A DNA stretch of 64,000 nt from Marinobacter sediminicola (GTDB lineage Bacteria; Pseudomonadota; Gammaproteobacteria; Pseudomonadales; Oleiphilaceae): NCBI RefSeq assembly GCF_031157525.1, contig NZ_JAVIXR010000011.1:1-64000 (forward strand). The letters run 5' to 3'. Below, piece by piece: positions 26,922 through 37,035 of the stretch (within the stretch, counting starts at the first letter, position 1; the number at the start of each line of letters is the position of its first letter). The position numbers were made by a program, and so were the translations under genes. The notes under the pieces were generated by a model. The model was not told the DNA's origin. It did not search any database and was given only the letters and a program-made list of their open reading frames with translations.

Positions 26922-26979
26922 GCCAGTCAGTTCTGTTGTCACCTACCGATTCAAGCATCCAGCTTCCAGGAGAACCAGC

Positions 26980-27834
26980 ATGGCATCCCGCGACCAGTTC
27001 CAGCGTTTTATATTTGAACACAGCCAGGTGCGCGGAGCCTGGGTGCAGCTTGACGAGAGCTTCCGTGAAATCACCGGCCAGGCACCCTACCCCGAATCCG
27101 TTCGAGGCCTTCTGGGCGAAGCACTTGTAGCCAGCATTGTTATGAGTAGCAGCCTGAAATTTGAGGGCACCTTGTCGATTCAAGCACAGGGCGAAGGCCC
27201 GCTGCGAACGTTAATGGCTGAGTGCAGTCATGACCGTAAAATTCGCGGTCTCGCGCGATTTGATGAGCATGCGGTAAGCGAGGACAGTTTCCACAACCTC
27301 CTGGGTGATGGCCGCATGGCCATAACCATCACTCCGCAGCAGGGTAACCGCTACCAGGGGGTTGTACCCCGTGAACGTGACAGCCTTGCAGGATGTCTGG
27401 AAGAGTACTTTGAACGCTCGGAACAAATACCCACCAGTTTGTTCCTGTTTTCCAGCGACCGTGGGGCCGCGGGCTTGATGCTTCAACGCATGCCTGGCGC
27501 TACGCAAGAGGACGACGAACTCTGGGAGCGGGTCAACCACCTTGCGCGCACGGTTAAAGCTGACGAATTATTGGAGCTGGACAGCGAAGCCCTGCTCCAC
27601 CGCCTCTTTAACGAAGAAACAGTGCGGCTCTTTGACGCCGAAGCCGTGGCATTCCAGTGCAGCTGCTCCAAAGACAGAACCCTTGTAGCCCTTGAAGCCA
27701 TTGGCAAAGACGAGTGTTACAGCATACTGGACGAACAGGGAACCATAGATATGGACTGCCAGTTCTGCCATGCGCACTACCGCTTCGACAGGAATGATAT
27801 TGATCAGCTTTTTTCCGGCCATACGCTACACTAG
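26980..27834 (+). CDS. hslO: Redox-regulated chaperone Hsp33
   Basis: Holding chaperone activated by oxidation and heat. Starting at ATG 26980 (AGGAG 8 bases upstream) gives 284 residues with the usual opening DQFQRFIFE. The C-terminal zinc centre has both cysteine pairs, CSC near residue 226 and CQFC near 258, so the redox switch is intact. The frame is open upstream to 26902 but overlaps hslR without family similarity. Confidence 0.96.
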   Translation: MASRDQFQRFIFEHSQVRGAWVQLDESFREITGQAPYPESVRGLLGEALVASIVMSSSLKFEGTLSIQAQGEGPLRTLMAECSHDRKIRGLARFDEHAVSEDSFHNLLGDGRMAITITPQQGNRYQGVVPRERDSLAGCLEEYFERSEQIPTSLFLFSSDRGAAGLMLQRMPGATQEDDELWERVNHLARTVKADELLELDSEALLHRLFNEETVRLFDAEAVAFQCSCSKDRTLVALEAIGKDECYSILDEQGTIDMDCQFCHAHYRFDRNDIDQLFSGHTLH

Positions 27835-27871
27835 GCGTGGTTGCGAAATCACCCGGAAGCCAGCAATAACG

Positions 27872-27895
27872 CGACTTCCGGCGTAGTCGTTTTTT
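27872..27895 (+). terminator. Candidate terminator after hslO
   Basis: Short stem CGACT (27872-27876) / AGTCG (27885-27889) followed at once by TTTTTT. A larger alternative, CCGGAAG / CTTCCGG, overlaps it. It lies about 40 bases past the hslO stop. Confidence 0.45.
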
Positions 27896-28009
27896 ATCGG
27901 CGCCTCTGGCATAATAGCGCGCCTGAATTGATCCGATTGTTCAGAATTCCGTCAATTTCCGGGCAGACGGCCTGAGCAGTCACTAAGACATCCCGAGGGC
28001 GAGGTCGAA

Positions 28010-29542
28010 GTGAGCAACACTTATAATGATCTGAGTACAGCACGACTGGTAGAACAGGCACTGGCGCGTAATGAAGGCCAGCTGGCATCCAACGGTTCGC
28101 TGGTCGTAGAAACTGGTCATCGCACCGGTCGATCCCCCATGGATCGTTACATCGTCGAAGAGCCAAGTACCTCTGACGACATCCACTGGGGCCCGATCAA
28201 CCGCCCGTTCGACGCCGATAAATTCGACGCCCTGTGGGAACGCGTAGAGGCCTACATTGCTGAAAAAGACAGCTTTGTTTCCCTGGTGCACGTAGGTTCC
28301 GACCCTGAGCACTACCTTCCGGTGAAAATGACCACCGAGACCGCCTGGCAAAACCTGTTCGGCCGCAACCTGTTCATTCGCCCGGAAAACTACAACCAGG
28401 CAGACAAGCAGGAATGGCAGATTCTCAACGCTGCCAATTTTGAATGCGTACCTGAGCGCGATGGCACCAACAGCGATGGCTGCGTCATCATCAACTTTGC
28501 CCGCCGCAGAGTGCTTCTGGCAGGCATGCACTACGCCGGTGAGATGAAAAAGGCGATGTTCTCCGTGCAGAACTTCTTGCTGCCGGAAAAAGACGTGCTA
28601 CCAATGCACTGCTCCGCCAACGTTGGCGAAGATGGCGAAACCTGCTTGTTTTTCGGCCTATCCGGCACTGGTAAAACCACCCTTTCTGCCGACCCGCACC
28701 GCTTCCTGATTGGTGACGACGAGCACGGCTGGGGCCCAGGCACTGTCTTCAATATTGAAGGCGGCTGCTATGCCAAGTGCATCGATCTGAGCAAGAAGAA
28801 CGAGCCTATTATCTGGGACGCGATCCGCTTCGGCGCTATTGTTGAAAACGTAACAATTGATCCGGAAACCCGCGAGCCAGACTACACCGACGTTTCCCTG
28901 ACTGAAAACTCCCGGTGTGCCTACCCGCTCGAGCACATTGAAAAGCGCGTACTCGAAAACCGTGCCGGTGAGCCGACTCACATCGTGTTCCTGACCTGCG
29001 ACATGACTGGCGTACTGCCACCTGTGTCCATTCTGAGCCGTGAAGGTGCTGCTTATCACTTCCTGAGTGGCTATACAGCACTGGTTGGCTCTACCGAAAT
29101 GGGCTCATCGTCCGCACTGAAATCCACCTTCTCTACCTGCTTTGGCGCTCCGTTCTTCCCGCGTCCGGCAGGCGTGTACGCTGAGCTTCTGATGAAGCGT
29201 ATGGATGAGTACGGCAGCAAGGTTTTCCTGGTGAATACTGGCTGGACTGGCGGTGCCTATGGCGAAGGAACACGCTTCAGCATACCGACCACCCGCGCGA
29301 TCATCAGCGGTATTCAGAACGGCGAACTGGACAATGTCGAAACTGAACACCTGCCAACTCTCAACCTGAGCGTACCCAAGCAGGTACCCGGCGTTGACTC
29401 TGCATTGCTGAACCCGCGCAACACTTGGGCCAGTACAGATGCCTACGACAAGAAGGCAGCGGAACTGATTGGTCAGTTCGTCGAAAACTTCAAGAAATTT
29501 GATGTTTCCGATTCCATTGTGGAGGCAGGGCCGAAGCTCTAA
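28010..29542 (+). CDS. pckA: ATP-dependent phosphoenolpyruvate carboxykinase
   Basis: Converts oxaloacetate plus ATP to phosphoenolpyruvate and CO2, the entry step of gluconeogenesis and needed for growth on fatty acids and organic acids. The 510-residue protein has the P loop [11 protein letters not shown] (about 220-230), the HCSAN motif and LIGDDEHGW. This is the bacterial ATP type rather than the GTP type. Translation starts at GTG with GAGGT upstream. Its own terminator follows. Confidence 0.96.
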   Translation: MSNTYNDLSTARLVEQALARNEGQLASNGSLVVETGHRTGRSPMDRYIVEEPSTSDDIHWGPINRPFDADKFDALWERVEAYIAEKDSFVSLVHVGSDPEHYLPVKMTTETAWQNLFGRNLFIRPENYNQADKQEWQILNAANFECVPERDGTNSDGCVIINFARRRVLLAGMHYAGEMKKAMFSVQNFLLPEKDVLPMHCSANVGEDGETCLFFGLSGTGKTTLSADPHRFLIGDDEHGWGPGTVFNIEGGCYAKCIDLSKKNEPIIWDAIRFGAIVENVTIDPETREPDYTDVSLTENSRCAYPLEHIEKRVLENRAGEPTHIVFLTCDMTGVLPPVSILSREGAAYHFLSGYTALVGSTEMGSSSALKSTFSTCFGAPFFPRPAGVYAELLMKRMDEYGSKVFLVNTGWTGGAYGEGTRFSIPTTRAIISGIQNGELDNVETEHLPTLNLSVPKQVPGVDSALLNPRNTWASTDAYDKKAAELIGQFVENFKKFDVSDSIVEAGPKL

Positions 29543-29557
29543 GCCTGCCCCTCCCAA

Positions 29558-29593
29558 AAAAAAGCGCCCTACTGAGAAGCAGGGCGCTTTTTT
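29558..29593 (+). terminator. Intrinsic terminator of pckA, bidirectional
   Basis: AAAAAAGCGCCCT (29558-29570) pairs with AGGGCGCTTTTTT (29581-29593). T runs flank both directions, so it can also end the convergent TRAP permease message. Confidence 0.9.
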
Positions 29594-29641
29594 CGTTTCA
29601 AGGCTGGAGCATTTTGCATCCTGCGTTGTTCAGGTTTAGAT

Positions 29642-31705
29642 TCAGGCGTAGAACATCAAAGGTACAAAGGCCACCAGCACCAGCGAAATCCCCATAGCAA
29701 TCAAGGGCATAATGATGCGCTCATGGCGCTGGTAGAAGGTGCCATCTTCCTGCTGGGCAGCCAGCACTTCGGCTTCTCCCACCACTTGCCGTGTTAACAG
29801 ATGGTTCAGTGCCACCGGCGGGCTCAAGTAACCCAGTTCAAAAGCCACCAGGGTCACCATCCAGAAGTGAATGGGGTGAATGCCGCTGGAATAGGCAATG
29901 GACGCTACGGTGGCAGTCACCAGAATGACCGCACCAAAGGCATCCATAATCATTCCAAGAATGACCAGGATCACAACCATTAACAACATAGCAGACCAGG
30001 CACTATCGAACGCCTGAGGGAACGCCTCCATAATCTGAGAACGCTCGATCACGCCACCAATACTGACCGACAGGCCCAACAACAGCAGCAACGCGCCAAT
30101 TTCCGCCGTTGTATCATTCGTGGCCCCGCGCACACTGCGCTCCAGCCCCTGGTGGTTGATCTCACCCGTCGCACTGCCCTTCTTGTTTTTGAAGCTTACG
30201 TGCTCGTATACCAGAATGGACAGCATAATGACCGGCAACAACCGTGGCGCCGAAAACTCATCCATACGCACATCCAGTGCAAAACGGTAGAGCAGAACAA
30301 CACCCACGATGACCAGTGCGTAAGGAATCAAGGAGCGAAGCGCTTTAAGCGTGGCTGGCAAGGCTTCGGAAACAGGTGCCAGGTTAAATTTACTCTGCCG
30401 GTTTACGGTGAGCGCAACCGCGCTGAACATCGCAGCGGTCAGCACAAACACCCAGATACCCCAGCCGAACAGGTCGTCTGTGGTCACTTCCCGGTTCAGG
30501 TAAGCAATCACAACAACCAACAGGCAGGGGCGCAACACAACCCCCAGAGAGCCCGACATGGCTGTAGCTGCCAGAGCCAGTTGCCTACGGGCACCGGCCG
30601 CTCGCAACTCACTGTATATAACCGCGCCCGCAGCAATAACAAAAATCCCCGATGCACCGGTATAAGCAGTAGGAACAGCGGCGACAAGAACAGCAACCAC
30701 CGCCAGCATTTCCGGAGGCATACGCCAGGGCCGAAACAAGTTGAATACCAGCGTAGCCAGGCGCGTTTGTTTGAGCATCATGCCAACCCAAACATACAAC
30801 CCCACATTAAGGAACATGTCCGCTAGCTCGACCATCTTGCCGAGATAGATACCGATGCCTGAGGTGTGACCAATCAGCGCAAAGTAGCTTCCCGAAATCA
30901 GACACATCACCGTATAAAGCGGCACCGCCAGGAATGCTTTGTTCGGTTGCCCGCCGGGAGCCAGACCTGTCGGCACGCGAACCAGTCGGTAAAGGCTGGC
31001 CAAGGTAAGGCACGCAAATCCTGCGACCCAAAAGTTATGGAGCAGCAGATCGTCGGATGAAACCGCCGTTTCTGTACCCAAACTGGACTGGCGGAAAATC
31101 AGGCTGGACCCCAGCAACATAGCGTTAGCAATCGTTTGGAGCGTCAGAGAAACCGTATAGTCCAAACGGGTTTCCATAGCCCGCATGGCTATGTGGTGGC
31201 GCGTAAGTGTGGCTGTGGCAGCACACATCATCACCAGCAAAACCAGAATGTAGCGTTGCGACTCAAGGCCAAAGGCAATCAAATCAGCAACAAACAGCTC
31301 CACTGCCCGGTAGGCCTTCACGCCAGGGGTAAGCTTATCCTGCAGGCTGTCATAGCTTTGGTAGGCAGCTTTGCAATCGGCAACGGAGCGCTCAATCGCA
31401 AGCCGGACGTCCGCAGGGTTTTTCTCCTGGGCGTCCAGCAACATTGCCATGGGGTCGTCGTCGGCTGGCTTTTGAGCAAGCTCTTGCGCCACTGCCGCAT
31501 CAATATCCCGATCCGCGTTACAGGTTGGCGCAACCGGGTCCATCCGCAGTTTGTAATAGCCACTCCAGAGCTGCTCACCACCGCGCAGCATCTGGTTATG
31601 GATATCGCTGCTTGTGGAAAAAAGCACCACAGACAACAAAAGCAGACAGGCAGGTAGTGATGAAAACCACTCCAGACCACTCCGACGAAAACTACCCTTG
31701 GTCAT
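29642..31705 (-). CDS. TRAP-type transporter large permease, fused form
   Basis: A 687-residue inner-membrane protein. The C-terminal two-thirds has the DctM-type helices of TRAP permeases, for example GASGIFVIAAGAVIYSEL and LGMIMDAFGAVILVTATV, and the late motif GYLSPPVALNHLL. Ahead of it is one helix (about 16-34), a periplasmic loop of roughly 100 residues containing two cysteines, and several more helices in the place of the small DctQ subunit. So it is probably a DctQ-DctM fusion with an added periplasmic domain. The next gene upstream is a TatT-like lipoprotein, and a solute-binding protein is encoded nearby. The substrate is unknown. Confidence 0.8.
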   Translation of the reverse strand: MTKGSFRRSGLEWFSSLPACLLLLSVVLFSTSSDIHNQMLRGGEQLWSGYYKLRMDPVAPTCNADRDIDAAVAQELAQKPADDDPMAMLLDAQEKNPADVRLAIERSVADCKAAYQSYDSLQDKLTPGVKAYRAVELFVADLIAFGLESQRYILVLLVMMCAATATLTRHHIAMRAMETRLDYTVSLTLQTIANAMLLGSSLIFRQSSLGTETAVSSDDLLLHNFWVAGFACLTLASLYRLVRVPTGLAPGGQPNKAFLAVPLYTVMCLISGSYFALIGHTSGIGIYLGKMVELADMFLNVGLYVWVGMMLKQTRLATLVFNLFRPWRMPPEMLAVVAVLVAAVPTAYTGASGIFVIAAGAVIYSELRAAGARRQLALAATAMSGSLGVVLRPCLLVVVIAYLNREVTTDDLFGWGIWVFVLTAAMFSAVALTVNRQSKFNLAPVSEALPATLKALRSLIPYALVIVGVVLLYRFALDVRMDEFSAPRLLPVIMLSILVYEHVSFKNKKGSATGEINHQGLERSVRGATNDTTAEIGALLLLLGLSVSIGGVIERSQIMEAFPQAFDSAWSAMLLMVVILVILGMIMDAFGAVILVTATVASIAYSSGIHPIHFWMVTLVAFELGYLSPPVALNHLLTRQVVGEAEVLAAQQEDGTFYQRHERIIMPLIAMGISLVLVAFVPLMFYA

Positions 31706-31732
31706 AACTCTACACTCTGGAACATTAACAGG

Positions 31733-32842
31733 TTACAGCAGGCCATCCAGGCTCATGGTTTCAACTTCTTTCTGCTGGTCATCCCAGAAGGTGCCAAGCT
31801 GGCCCAAGGGGGTGCGGTGGCCGGTGTTCTCTACCCAAAGGCGGTCGGAGATTGAGACGATGATATTGGTCGCCATGGCATCCACGAAGGCCCACTCTTC
31901 ATTTGCAGGCTGCTCTTTGAGGGACTCAGCGTGCCGACCTACCACGGACTTCACCATTGCCTCGTCACCCTTGTTGGTGGCAGAAATTGCGTGGAAAACG
32001 TGGCTGAGGCGTACACCCGCCTCTTCACCCTTGCGGTCTGCTATGGCAAGCCGCTCGAAGGCATCTTCACCTTCCGGCTGTGCGCCCGGTATCATGGCCC
32101 ATACCGTTGCTTTCAGCGCCATTGGCGCACCCCACCACTTATCATTCTCAAGACAGCTGGACGCTCTGGCTACAATTGATCCAATGTTCTTGGGAACACC
32201 AATAGAAGACGTTGACTGGATCTCAGCATTAAGTGCCTGCAAACCGGACAACAGCCCGGCAAGGTAAATAAACTCATCAAGATCGTCGTCAAAGTCCGGG
32301 CACTCACCGGTCCCGGGTTCTCCGTAATAGGTGTTGTGATGCTGCCACGCCTTGAAGTAGCGTTTGGATGCCAGAGTGTAGGCCCGTTTCTGGCGAATCA
32401 TAGCGTCTTCCGCGGCATTGCCTTTCCTTTCGTACATGGCTGCCAGTGCGGCCAGTTCATGCTCACGGCCTTGATCTTCTGCGCAGCCACCCGCTGAGAG
32501 ATAAAGCATTACCGCCAGTTGGTCGGGCTCATCGGTCACTCGGCCGAAGGACATCAGTAGAGGAGCAGTGGCCTCACTCATGGCGCAACCCATGGCTAGA
32601 TCGCCGCTTTCCATCAAGTAGGGAATCGTGTGCTGCCTGGAAAAGCCCTGCATTACATCGCCAGTGGTTTTGTACATCATGTTGTTAATCACGCCACAGC
32701 CTGACAGCAGTGTACCGAGGCTCAATGCAACAACAATGCCCTTGCAGCGGGCGAACGAATGCCGAATTGACTGCCCGACAGATAGCGAGCGGGAATGATT
32801 CGGGTTGGAGGGTGCTGCTAATGGAATCCCGGTTTGCTTCAT
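31733..32842 (-). CDS. TatT-like TRAP-associated lipoprotein
   Basis: A 369-residue precursor with lipobox LLSGC at about residues 45-49 after an unusually long N-terminal region. The start at 32842 has AAGAAGG upstream. The mature part is alpha-helical and repeat-like, with an early MGCAMSEATAPLL motif. This fits the T component of TPAT transporters (TatT, a TPR-type lipoprotein first described in Treponema pallidum). That assignment is from fold features and the adjoining TRAP permease, not from clear identity. It lies 27 bases upstream of the permease gene, so the two are one operon. Confidence 0.65.
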   Translation of the reverse strand: MKQTGIPLAAPSNPNHSRSLSVGQSIRHSFARCKGIVVALSLGTLLSGCGVINNMMYKTTGDVMQGFSRQHTIPYLMESGDLAMGCAMSEATAPLLMSFGRVTDEPDQLAVMLYLSAGGCAEDQGREHELAALAAMYERKGNAAEDAMIRQKRAYTLASKRYFKAWQHHNTYYGEPGTGECPDFDDDLDEFIYLAGLLSGLQALNAEIQSTSSIGVPKNIGSIVARASSCLENDKWWGAPMALKATVWAMIPGAQPEGEDAFERLAIADRKGEEAGVRLSHVFHAISATNKGDEAMVKSVVGRHAESLKEQPANEEWAFVDAMATNIIVSISDRLWVENTGHRTPLGQLGTFWDDQQKEVETMSLDGLL

Positions 32843-32982
32843 GGTTTTTAAACCTTCTTAACGTTTTAAATTATTATTCTGAACGCGCCGTTAGCCGGGC
32901 ATTATGGCCCACAGCGCCCACTCATTTTGAGACCGGCACCGCAAATGACGCCTATGTACACAGATTTTATGGCCCCTCGGGT

Positions 32983-33011
32983 TTGCACAAAATGCCGCAA
33001 GCCGCTATAGA
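32983..33011 (+). promoter_or_regulatory. Candidate promoter of the HU gene
   Basis: TTGCAC, 17 bases, TATAGA, about 64 bases before the ATG. The match is moderate with ideal spacing. It lies in the divergent gap to the lipoprotein gene (32843-33074). Confidence 0.35.
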
Positions 33012-33074
33012 TTCAGACAGCCGCACTCTCGTTGAGTTGTGACTCCGTTAGATAAAAACAAAAAGGAATTCCCG

Positions 33075-33353
33075 ATGCGCAAACCTGAACTTGCTGCAGC
33101 TATCGCCGAACGCACTGGCCTCACTCGAGAAAAAGCCGGCGAAGTGGTTACCACTATTACAGACCAGATCTCGGCGGCGGCTGCTCGCGGAGAAGACACA
33201 ACCCTTACGGGATTTGGCACCTTTAATATCCGCACCCGTGAGGCACGGGATGGCAGAAACCCTCAAACTGGAGCAACAATCCGTATTTCTGCCAGCAAAA
33301 CCGTTGGTTTCAAGGCAGGCAAAGCATTCAAAGATGCGCTTCGCTCAAACTGA
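33075..33353 (+). CDS. HU-family DNA-binding protein
   Basis: Small histone-like protein that bends and compacts DNA. The 92-residue chain has the HU fold, with the signature GFGTFNIRTREARDGRNPQTG (about 47-67) forming the DNA-gripping arms. The ATG at 33075 has AAGGAA at good distance. It is monocistronic and in the opposite orientation to the TRAP genes on both sides. Sequence features alone do not tell HupA from HupB, and it may be an additional paralog. Confidence 0.9.
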   Translation: MRKPELAAAIAERTGLTREKAGEVVTTITDQISAAAARGEDTTLTGFGTFNIRTREARDGRNPQTGATIRISASKTVGFKAGKAFKDALRSN

Positions 33354-33374
33354 GAACCATATCGACTGCCAAAG

Positions 33375-33417
33375 CTGAAACGACCCGCCAGCATTTCATC
33401 ATGCGGGTCTGTTTCAG
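33375..33417. terminator. Hairpin between converging HU and solute-binding protein genes
   Basis: CTGAAACGACCCGC (33375-33388) pairs with GCGGGTCTGTTTCAG (33403-33417) with one bulged base. No T run follows on either strand, so it may be a Rho-linked or processing hairpin rather than a classic terminator. Confidence 0.5.
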
Positions 33418-33430
33418 GTTGCACGTTAAA

Positions 33431-34468
33431 TCAGGAAGCACACTCGGAACGTGTGGCGTCCACACGACACCGAATAGCTTTCATCAGCTTGATTGCACGC
33501 TCGTCGTACACACCATCGTCGACCAGTGACAAACGTACTTTTCGCAGCATTTTGTCGTACTCAGCTGTCACCTCCCTTGGCAAGGTCATCCATACACTTT
33601 CCGGCATTTCGGCTTCTGCCTGGGAAATGATGTCATAGGCCTCACCCATGCGCTTGACGGCCTCGTCACGCACCATCTGGCCCGCGCTATCAGGGAAGCG
33701 ATCGCGGTGGAGGATAATCTGGAAGTTCATATAGGCTAGTGCGTACTTAAGCACGCCGCCGTTTGGCTCAACGCCCTTGTACAATTCCAGTGGCTGATAT
33801 GCCACAGCAGGGGCGTAGGCAATATCAACACTGCCATTATTGAACTTGCCGGCAAAGTTGGCGGAGTTGGAGCCAACAACAGACGCACCCACATGACGAA
33901 CCATGCGAACCGACGCCTGATCGAAATCCAGCGTTGCAACACGCTTGCCCTGAAGTTTCTCTACGGAATCAATGCTGCGATCACGGGTGTGGAGGTAAAT
34001 CGCACCAGCCGGGAACACTCCCGCCACTTCATAGGGGCCATCTATCAGCAATGGGCGCGCGTTGGGCTGACTGAGCGTGTTGTACAACAAGCGCATTTCT
34101 TCTTGGCCCGGCACAGCACCCATGGCCTCCAGGCTGCCGGTGAATTTGTTGAACTCACGTGCGCGGGTTCCGGTAAGGAACACTGCATCACACTGACCAG
34201 CCTTGAAATCTTCTGCAGCAACTTTCTCGTCGGTGTAGGCACTCAGGTTCAGCTTGATACCGTTCTGAAGAGCAATAGGCTGAAAGGTTTTGGTAATGGT
34301 GAAAAGTGGGCCGTTGGCGCCAACCGGATCAAATACACAAAAGCTTCGCTCAATGATTTCATCGGCTACTTTCGGGCTGGCTTGGGCATTACCCACTGAG
34401 GGGAGCAAAAAGCTGGCACACAGGGCAGCCGCCAAGGCCACCTTTTGCGGGAAGAGTACTGACGTCAC
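33431..34468 (-). CDS. Periplasmic solute-binding protein, TRAP-related
   Basis: A 345-residue exported protein with signal peptide cleaved near GNAQA (about residues 26-30). The mature part has a two-lobed binding-protein look. There is an early FDPVGANGPLF segment, an AGQCDAVFLTGTRAREF segment and a hinge-like LQGKRVATLDF. Four cysteines are present. It starts at GTG 34468 with AGGAG upstream. The substrate is unknown. Its proximity to the fused TRAP permease and TatT-like lipoprotein suggests it is their binding component, though the HU gene separates them. Confidence 0.7.
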   Translation of the reverse strand: MTSVLFPQKVALAAALCASFLLPSVGNAQASPKVADEIIERSFCVFDPVGANGPLFTITKTFQPIALQNGIKLNLSAYTDEKVAAEDFKAGQCDAVFLTGTRAREFNKFTGSLEAMGAVPGQEEMRLLYNTLSQPNARPLLIDGPYEVAGVFPAGAIYLHTRDRSIDSVEKLQGKRVATLDFDQASVRMVRHVGASVVGSNSANFAGKFNNGSVDIAYAPAVAYQPLELYKGVEPNGGVLKYALAYMNFQIILHRDRFPDSAGQMVRDEAVKRMGEAYDIISQAEAEMPESVWMTLPREVTAEYDKMLRKVRLSLVDDGVYDERAIKLMKAIRCRVDATRSECAS

Positions 34469-34550
34469 GGGATGACTCCTGAATCATTATTGTCCGGCAG
34501 CAGTGCTTGCTATCTGAACTGACACGCTGCGCATTTTATTGAAGTCGACA

Positions 34551-34568
34551 TTATGCCGAAAGGCATAA
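34551..34568. repeat. GAAA-tetraloop hairpin upstream of the solute-binding protein gene
   Basis: TTATGCC (34551-34557), GAAA, GGCATAA (34562-34568): a perfect 7-base stem in the 219-base gap between pyrC' and the solute-binding protein gene. It could be an operator or RNA element. The rest of this gap shows nothing I can name. Confidence 0.45.
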
Positions 34569-34687
34569 GAATACGTTGGCACAGGCGCCCCGTCTCAAGG
34601 GTTTTTAAGCAACATTTTGGATTATGTGATGGCGTCGACAAAGATTGGCGCAAACCCGGGCACTCTTTTCATACCCATCCAGAGACT

Positions 34688-35989
34688 TCAGGCGCTACGC
34701 CAGGCCTCTCGCCCTTCTACCAGCGTAAACCGAACAACGCCCGGCAACGGCCGATCGAGCACGGGCGCGTGGTGACCGGCCGAAATCAGGGTCTGCTTGC
34801 TCGGAGTCCAGTGCGCATCAGGATCAAATACACACAGATCCGCTACATCATCCTGGCCAATCGTAGCATTGAGCCCAGCCACCGAGGCCGGACCCGAGGT
34901 AAGCCCACGAATCAGCTCGGTAAGGGTTAACTCACCTCGCTGCACCAGTTCAAGCCCGAGGGAGAGCAGACTTTCTATGCTGGAAAGACCAGGCTCAGTG
35001 TCTGGCAGCGGCGCCTGCTTGGCAGCGCTTTCATGGGGCAGATGCTGACTGACGATGGCATCAATTACGCCTTCGCGAACGCCGGCAACCAGCGCTTTTC
35101 GGTCCGCCTCTGAACGCAGCGGCGGGCGCAAATGGAAACGGCTATCAAAGCTCGACAGCGCCTCTTCCGTAAACACAAGCTGATGCATGGCTACATCAGC
35201 GGTGACGGCAATACCCCGGCGGCGGGCATCGGCAACCATTTCAACGCTGCGGCCGCATGAGAGCTGGCTCAAGTGCAGCCTTACGCCGGTTTCTTCAGCC
35301 AATAAAAGCATTTCCATTACGGATGCGGTTTCAGCCACTTCCGGAATACCCAGCAAGCCCAAACGAGCTGACACCAGACCATCATGGGCGTAGCCATCTG
35401 CGGCCAGGGACTGATTCTCCGGGCGCAACATCACAATCAAACCAAAAGTCTGGGCATAGGCCATGCAGCGGCGCAGCACCCGGGCATTGCGCACACCGCG
35501 GGAACCGTTACCCACCGCAATACAGCCAGCGGCGGTCAGGCCCGACATATCGCTGAGCATTTCCCCATCAAGCCCACGAGTCAGAGCGCCCACAGGCAAC
35601 ACCCGAATCGGCGAGCTGACATAAGCGCCATCCCGAATCAGGTGAGTCACGGCCCGGGAGTCGTTAACCGGGGACGTTTCGGGAGACACGCATACGGTGG
35701 TGAAGCCGCCCCGTGCCGCGGCACGGGTCTCGGACACCATGTTGCCTTTCTGGCCATTGCCCGGCTCACGCAGGTTGCAGTACAGATCAACAAAGCCCGG
35801 TGAAATCACGCAGCCTTTGGCATCAAATAATTGGTCTGCGTCGGCTTTTTCGGCCGCTTCGCCAATGGCCGCAATGCGCCCGTTCCGGATCAACAGGGAA
35901 GAATTTGGTGTTTCACCGCCATGGCCATCCAGCAGTCGGCCGCCAGTAATTTTCAGGCTGGCACCGGAGAGTTGGTCGTTTCCGCTCAT
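34688..35989 (-). CDS. pyrX: Inactive dihydroorotase-like protein PyrC' (PyrX)
   Basis: The 433-residue protein has the dihydroorotase fold, but the metal-binding HxH after the first strand reads YCN ([13 protein letters not shown]). Other expected metal ligands are also missing. In Pseudomonas a similar dead homolog is a structural partner that aspartate carbamoyltransferase needs for activity. The start overlaps the pyrB stop by 4 bases (ATGA), which supports paired production with PyrB. A separate active PyrC must be encoded elsewhere. Confidence 0.9.
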   Translation of the reverse strand: MSGNDQLSGASLKITGGRLLDGHGGETPNSSLLIRNGRIAAIGEAAEKADADQLFDAKGCVISPGFVDLYCNLREPGNGQKGNMVSETRAAARGGFTTVCVSPETSPVNDSRAVTHLIRDGAYVSSPIRVLPVGALTRGLDGEMLSDMSGLTAAGCIAVGNGSRGVRNARVLRRCMAYAQTFGLIVMLRPENQSLAADGYAHDGLVSARLGLLGIPEVAETASVMEMLLLAEETGVRLHLSQLSCGRSVEMVADARRRGIAVTADVAMHQLVFTEEALSSFDSRFHLRPPLRSEADRKALVAGVREGVIDAIVSQHLPHESAAKQAPLPDTEPGLSSIESLLSLGLELVQRGELTLTELIRGLTSGPASVAGLNATIGQDDVADLCVFDPDAHWTPSKQTLISAGHHAPVLDRPLPGVVRFTLVEGREAWRSA

Positions 35990-37008
35990 GCCAGGCCTCT
36001 CTCATTCATTTCGTTCAGTTTCTGCTGTCGTTCAGCCATCTGCCCACCCATAGCCATGGACATAACAGCCATGCGGATGGCGATTCCATTGGTAACCTGG
36101 TTAAGAATGACCGACTGCGGGCCATCCGCCACCGAGGATTCAATTTCGACGCCACGATTAATCGGGCCTGGGTGCATGACAATGCACTCGGGATGCGCCA
36201 GCGCCAGCTTCTCCTGACTTAAGCCGTAGAGCCGGTAAAACTCACGCTCGCTGGGCAGCAAAGCGCCTTCCATACGCTCTTTCTGCAGGCGCAACATGAT
36301 CACCACGTCCAGATCCTTCATGCCCTTGGCCATATCGTATTCCACAGTGCACCCGAGACTTTCCACATCTTTTGGCAGCAGGGTTCCGGGGGCAATAACC
36401 CGTATCTGCTCGGCGCCCAGCTCGTTCAGCGCACGGATTTGGGAGCGCGCTACCCGCGAGTGCAGAATGTCACCCACTATGGCCACTTTAAGACCCTCAA
36501 AACGGCCTTTGTGCTGGCGAATGGTCAGCATATCGAGCATGGCTTGCGTGGGGTGTGCGTGGCGACCGTCGCCAGCGTTGATGATGGCGACGCCGGGAGT
36601 CACGCTTTCTGCAATAAAGTGTGGTGCGCCGCTCTGGGCATGACGCACAACAAACATATCGCTGGCCATGGCCTCAAGGTTGAGAAGCGTGTCTGAAAGC
36701 GACTCGCCCTTGGACGTTGCGGAGGTGTTTATGTCGAGGTTGAGTACGTCGGCAGACAGCCGTTTTGCGGCAAGCTCAAAGGTACTACGAGTGCGGGTGC
36801 TGGCCTCAAAGAACAGGTTGACCACAGTTCGGCCTCGCAGAAGAGGCACTTTTTTGATGCTTCGCTCACCCACTTCGATAAAAGAATCTGCCGTATCCAG
36901 AATATCGGTCAGCAGCTCCCTGTTCAGCCCGTCCAGAGTCAGAAAATGCCGCAACTGGCCATCCCGGGTGAGCTGCAAGTGGTTGGGGGAAGCTGCGTTT
37001 GCGGTCAT
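35986..37008 (-). CDS. pyrB: Aspartate carbamoyltransferase catalytic subunit
   Basis: First committed step of pyrimidine synthesis: carbamoyl phosphate plus aspartate to carbamoyl aspartate. The 340-residue protein has the carbamoyl-phosphate site [12 protein letters not shown] (about 69-80), HPTQAMLD and MHPGPINRG. The length, slightly above the E. coli subunit, fits the class that assembles with a PyrC-like partner. It lies between pyrR and pyrC'. Confidence 0.96.
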   Translation of the reverse strand: MTANAASPNHLQLTRDGQLRHFLTLDGLNRELLTDILDTADSFIEVGERSIKKVPLLRGRTVVNLFFEASTRTRSTFELAAKRLSADVLNLDINTSATSKGESLSDTLLNLEAMASDMFVVRHAQSGAPHFIAESVTPGVAIINAGDGRHAHPTQAMLDMLTIRQHKGRFEGLKVAIVGDILHSRVARSQIRALNELGAEQIRVIAPGTLLPKDVESLGCTVEYDMAKGMKDLDVVIMLRLQKERMEGALLPSEREFYRLYGLSQEKLALAHPECIVMHPGPINRGVEIESSVADGPQSVILNQVTNGIAIRMAVMSMAMGGQMAERQQKLNEMNERGLA

Positions 37009-37035
37009 GGAGTGCCTGCTATCGGGTTCGGGGGT

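Noticed and set aside
27893..27915. pckA promoter using CATAAT at 27910-27915
   Set aside because: No acceptable -35 box lies 16-18 bases upstream, so I did not list it as a feature.
34551..34568. Riboswitch suggested by a stem with a GAAA tetraloop
   Set aside because: Only one short stem is present, with no conserved core or second helix of any riboswitch class I know.
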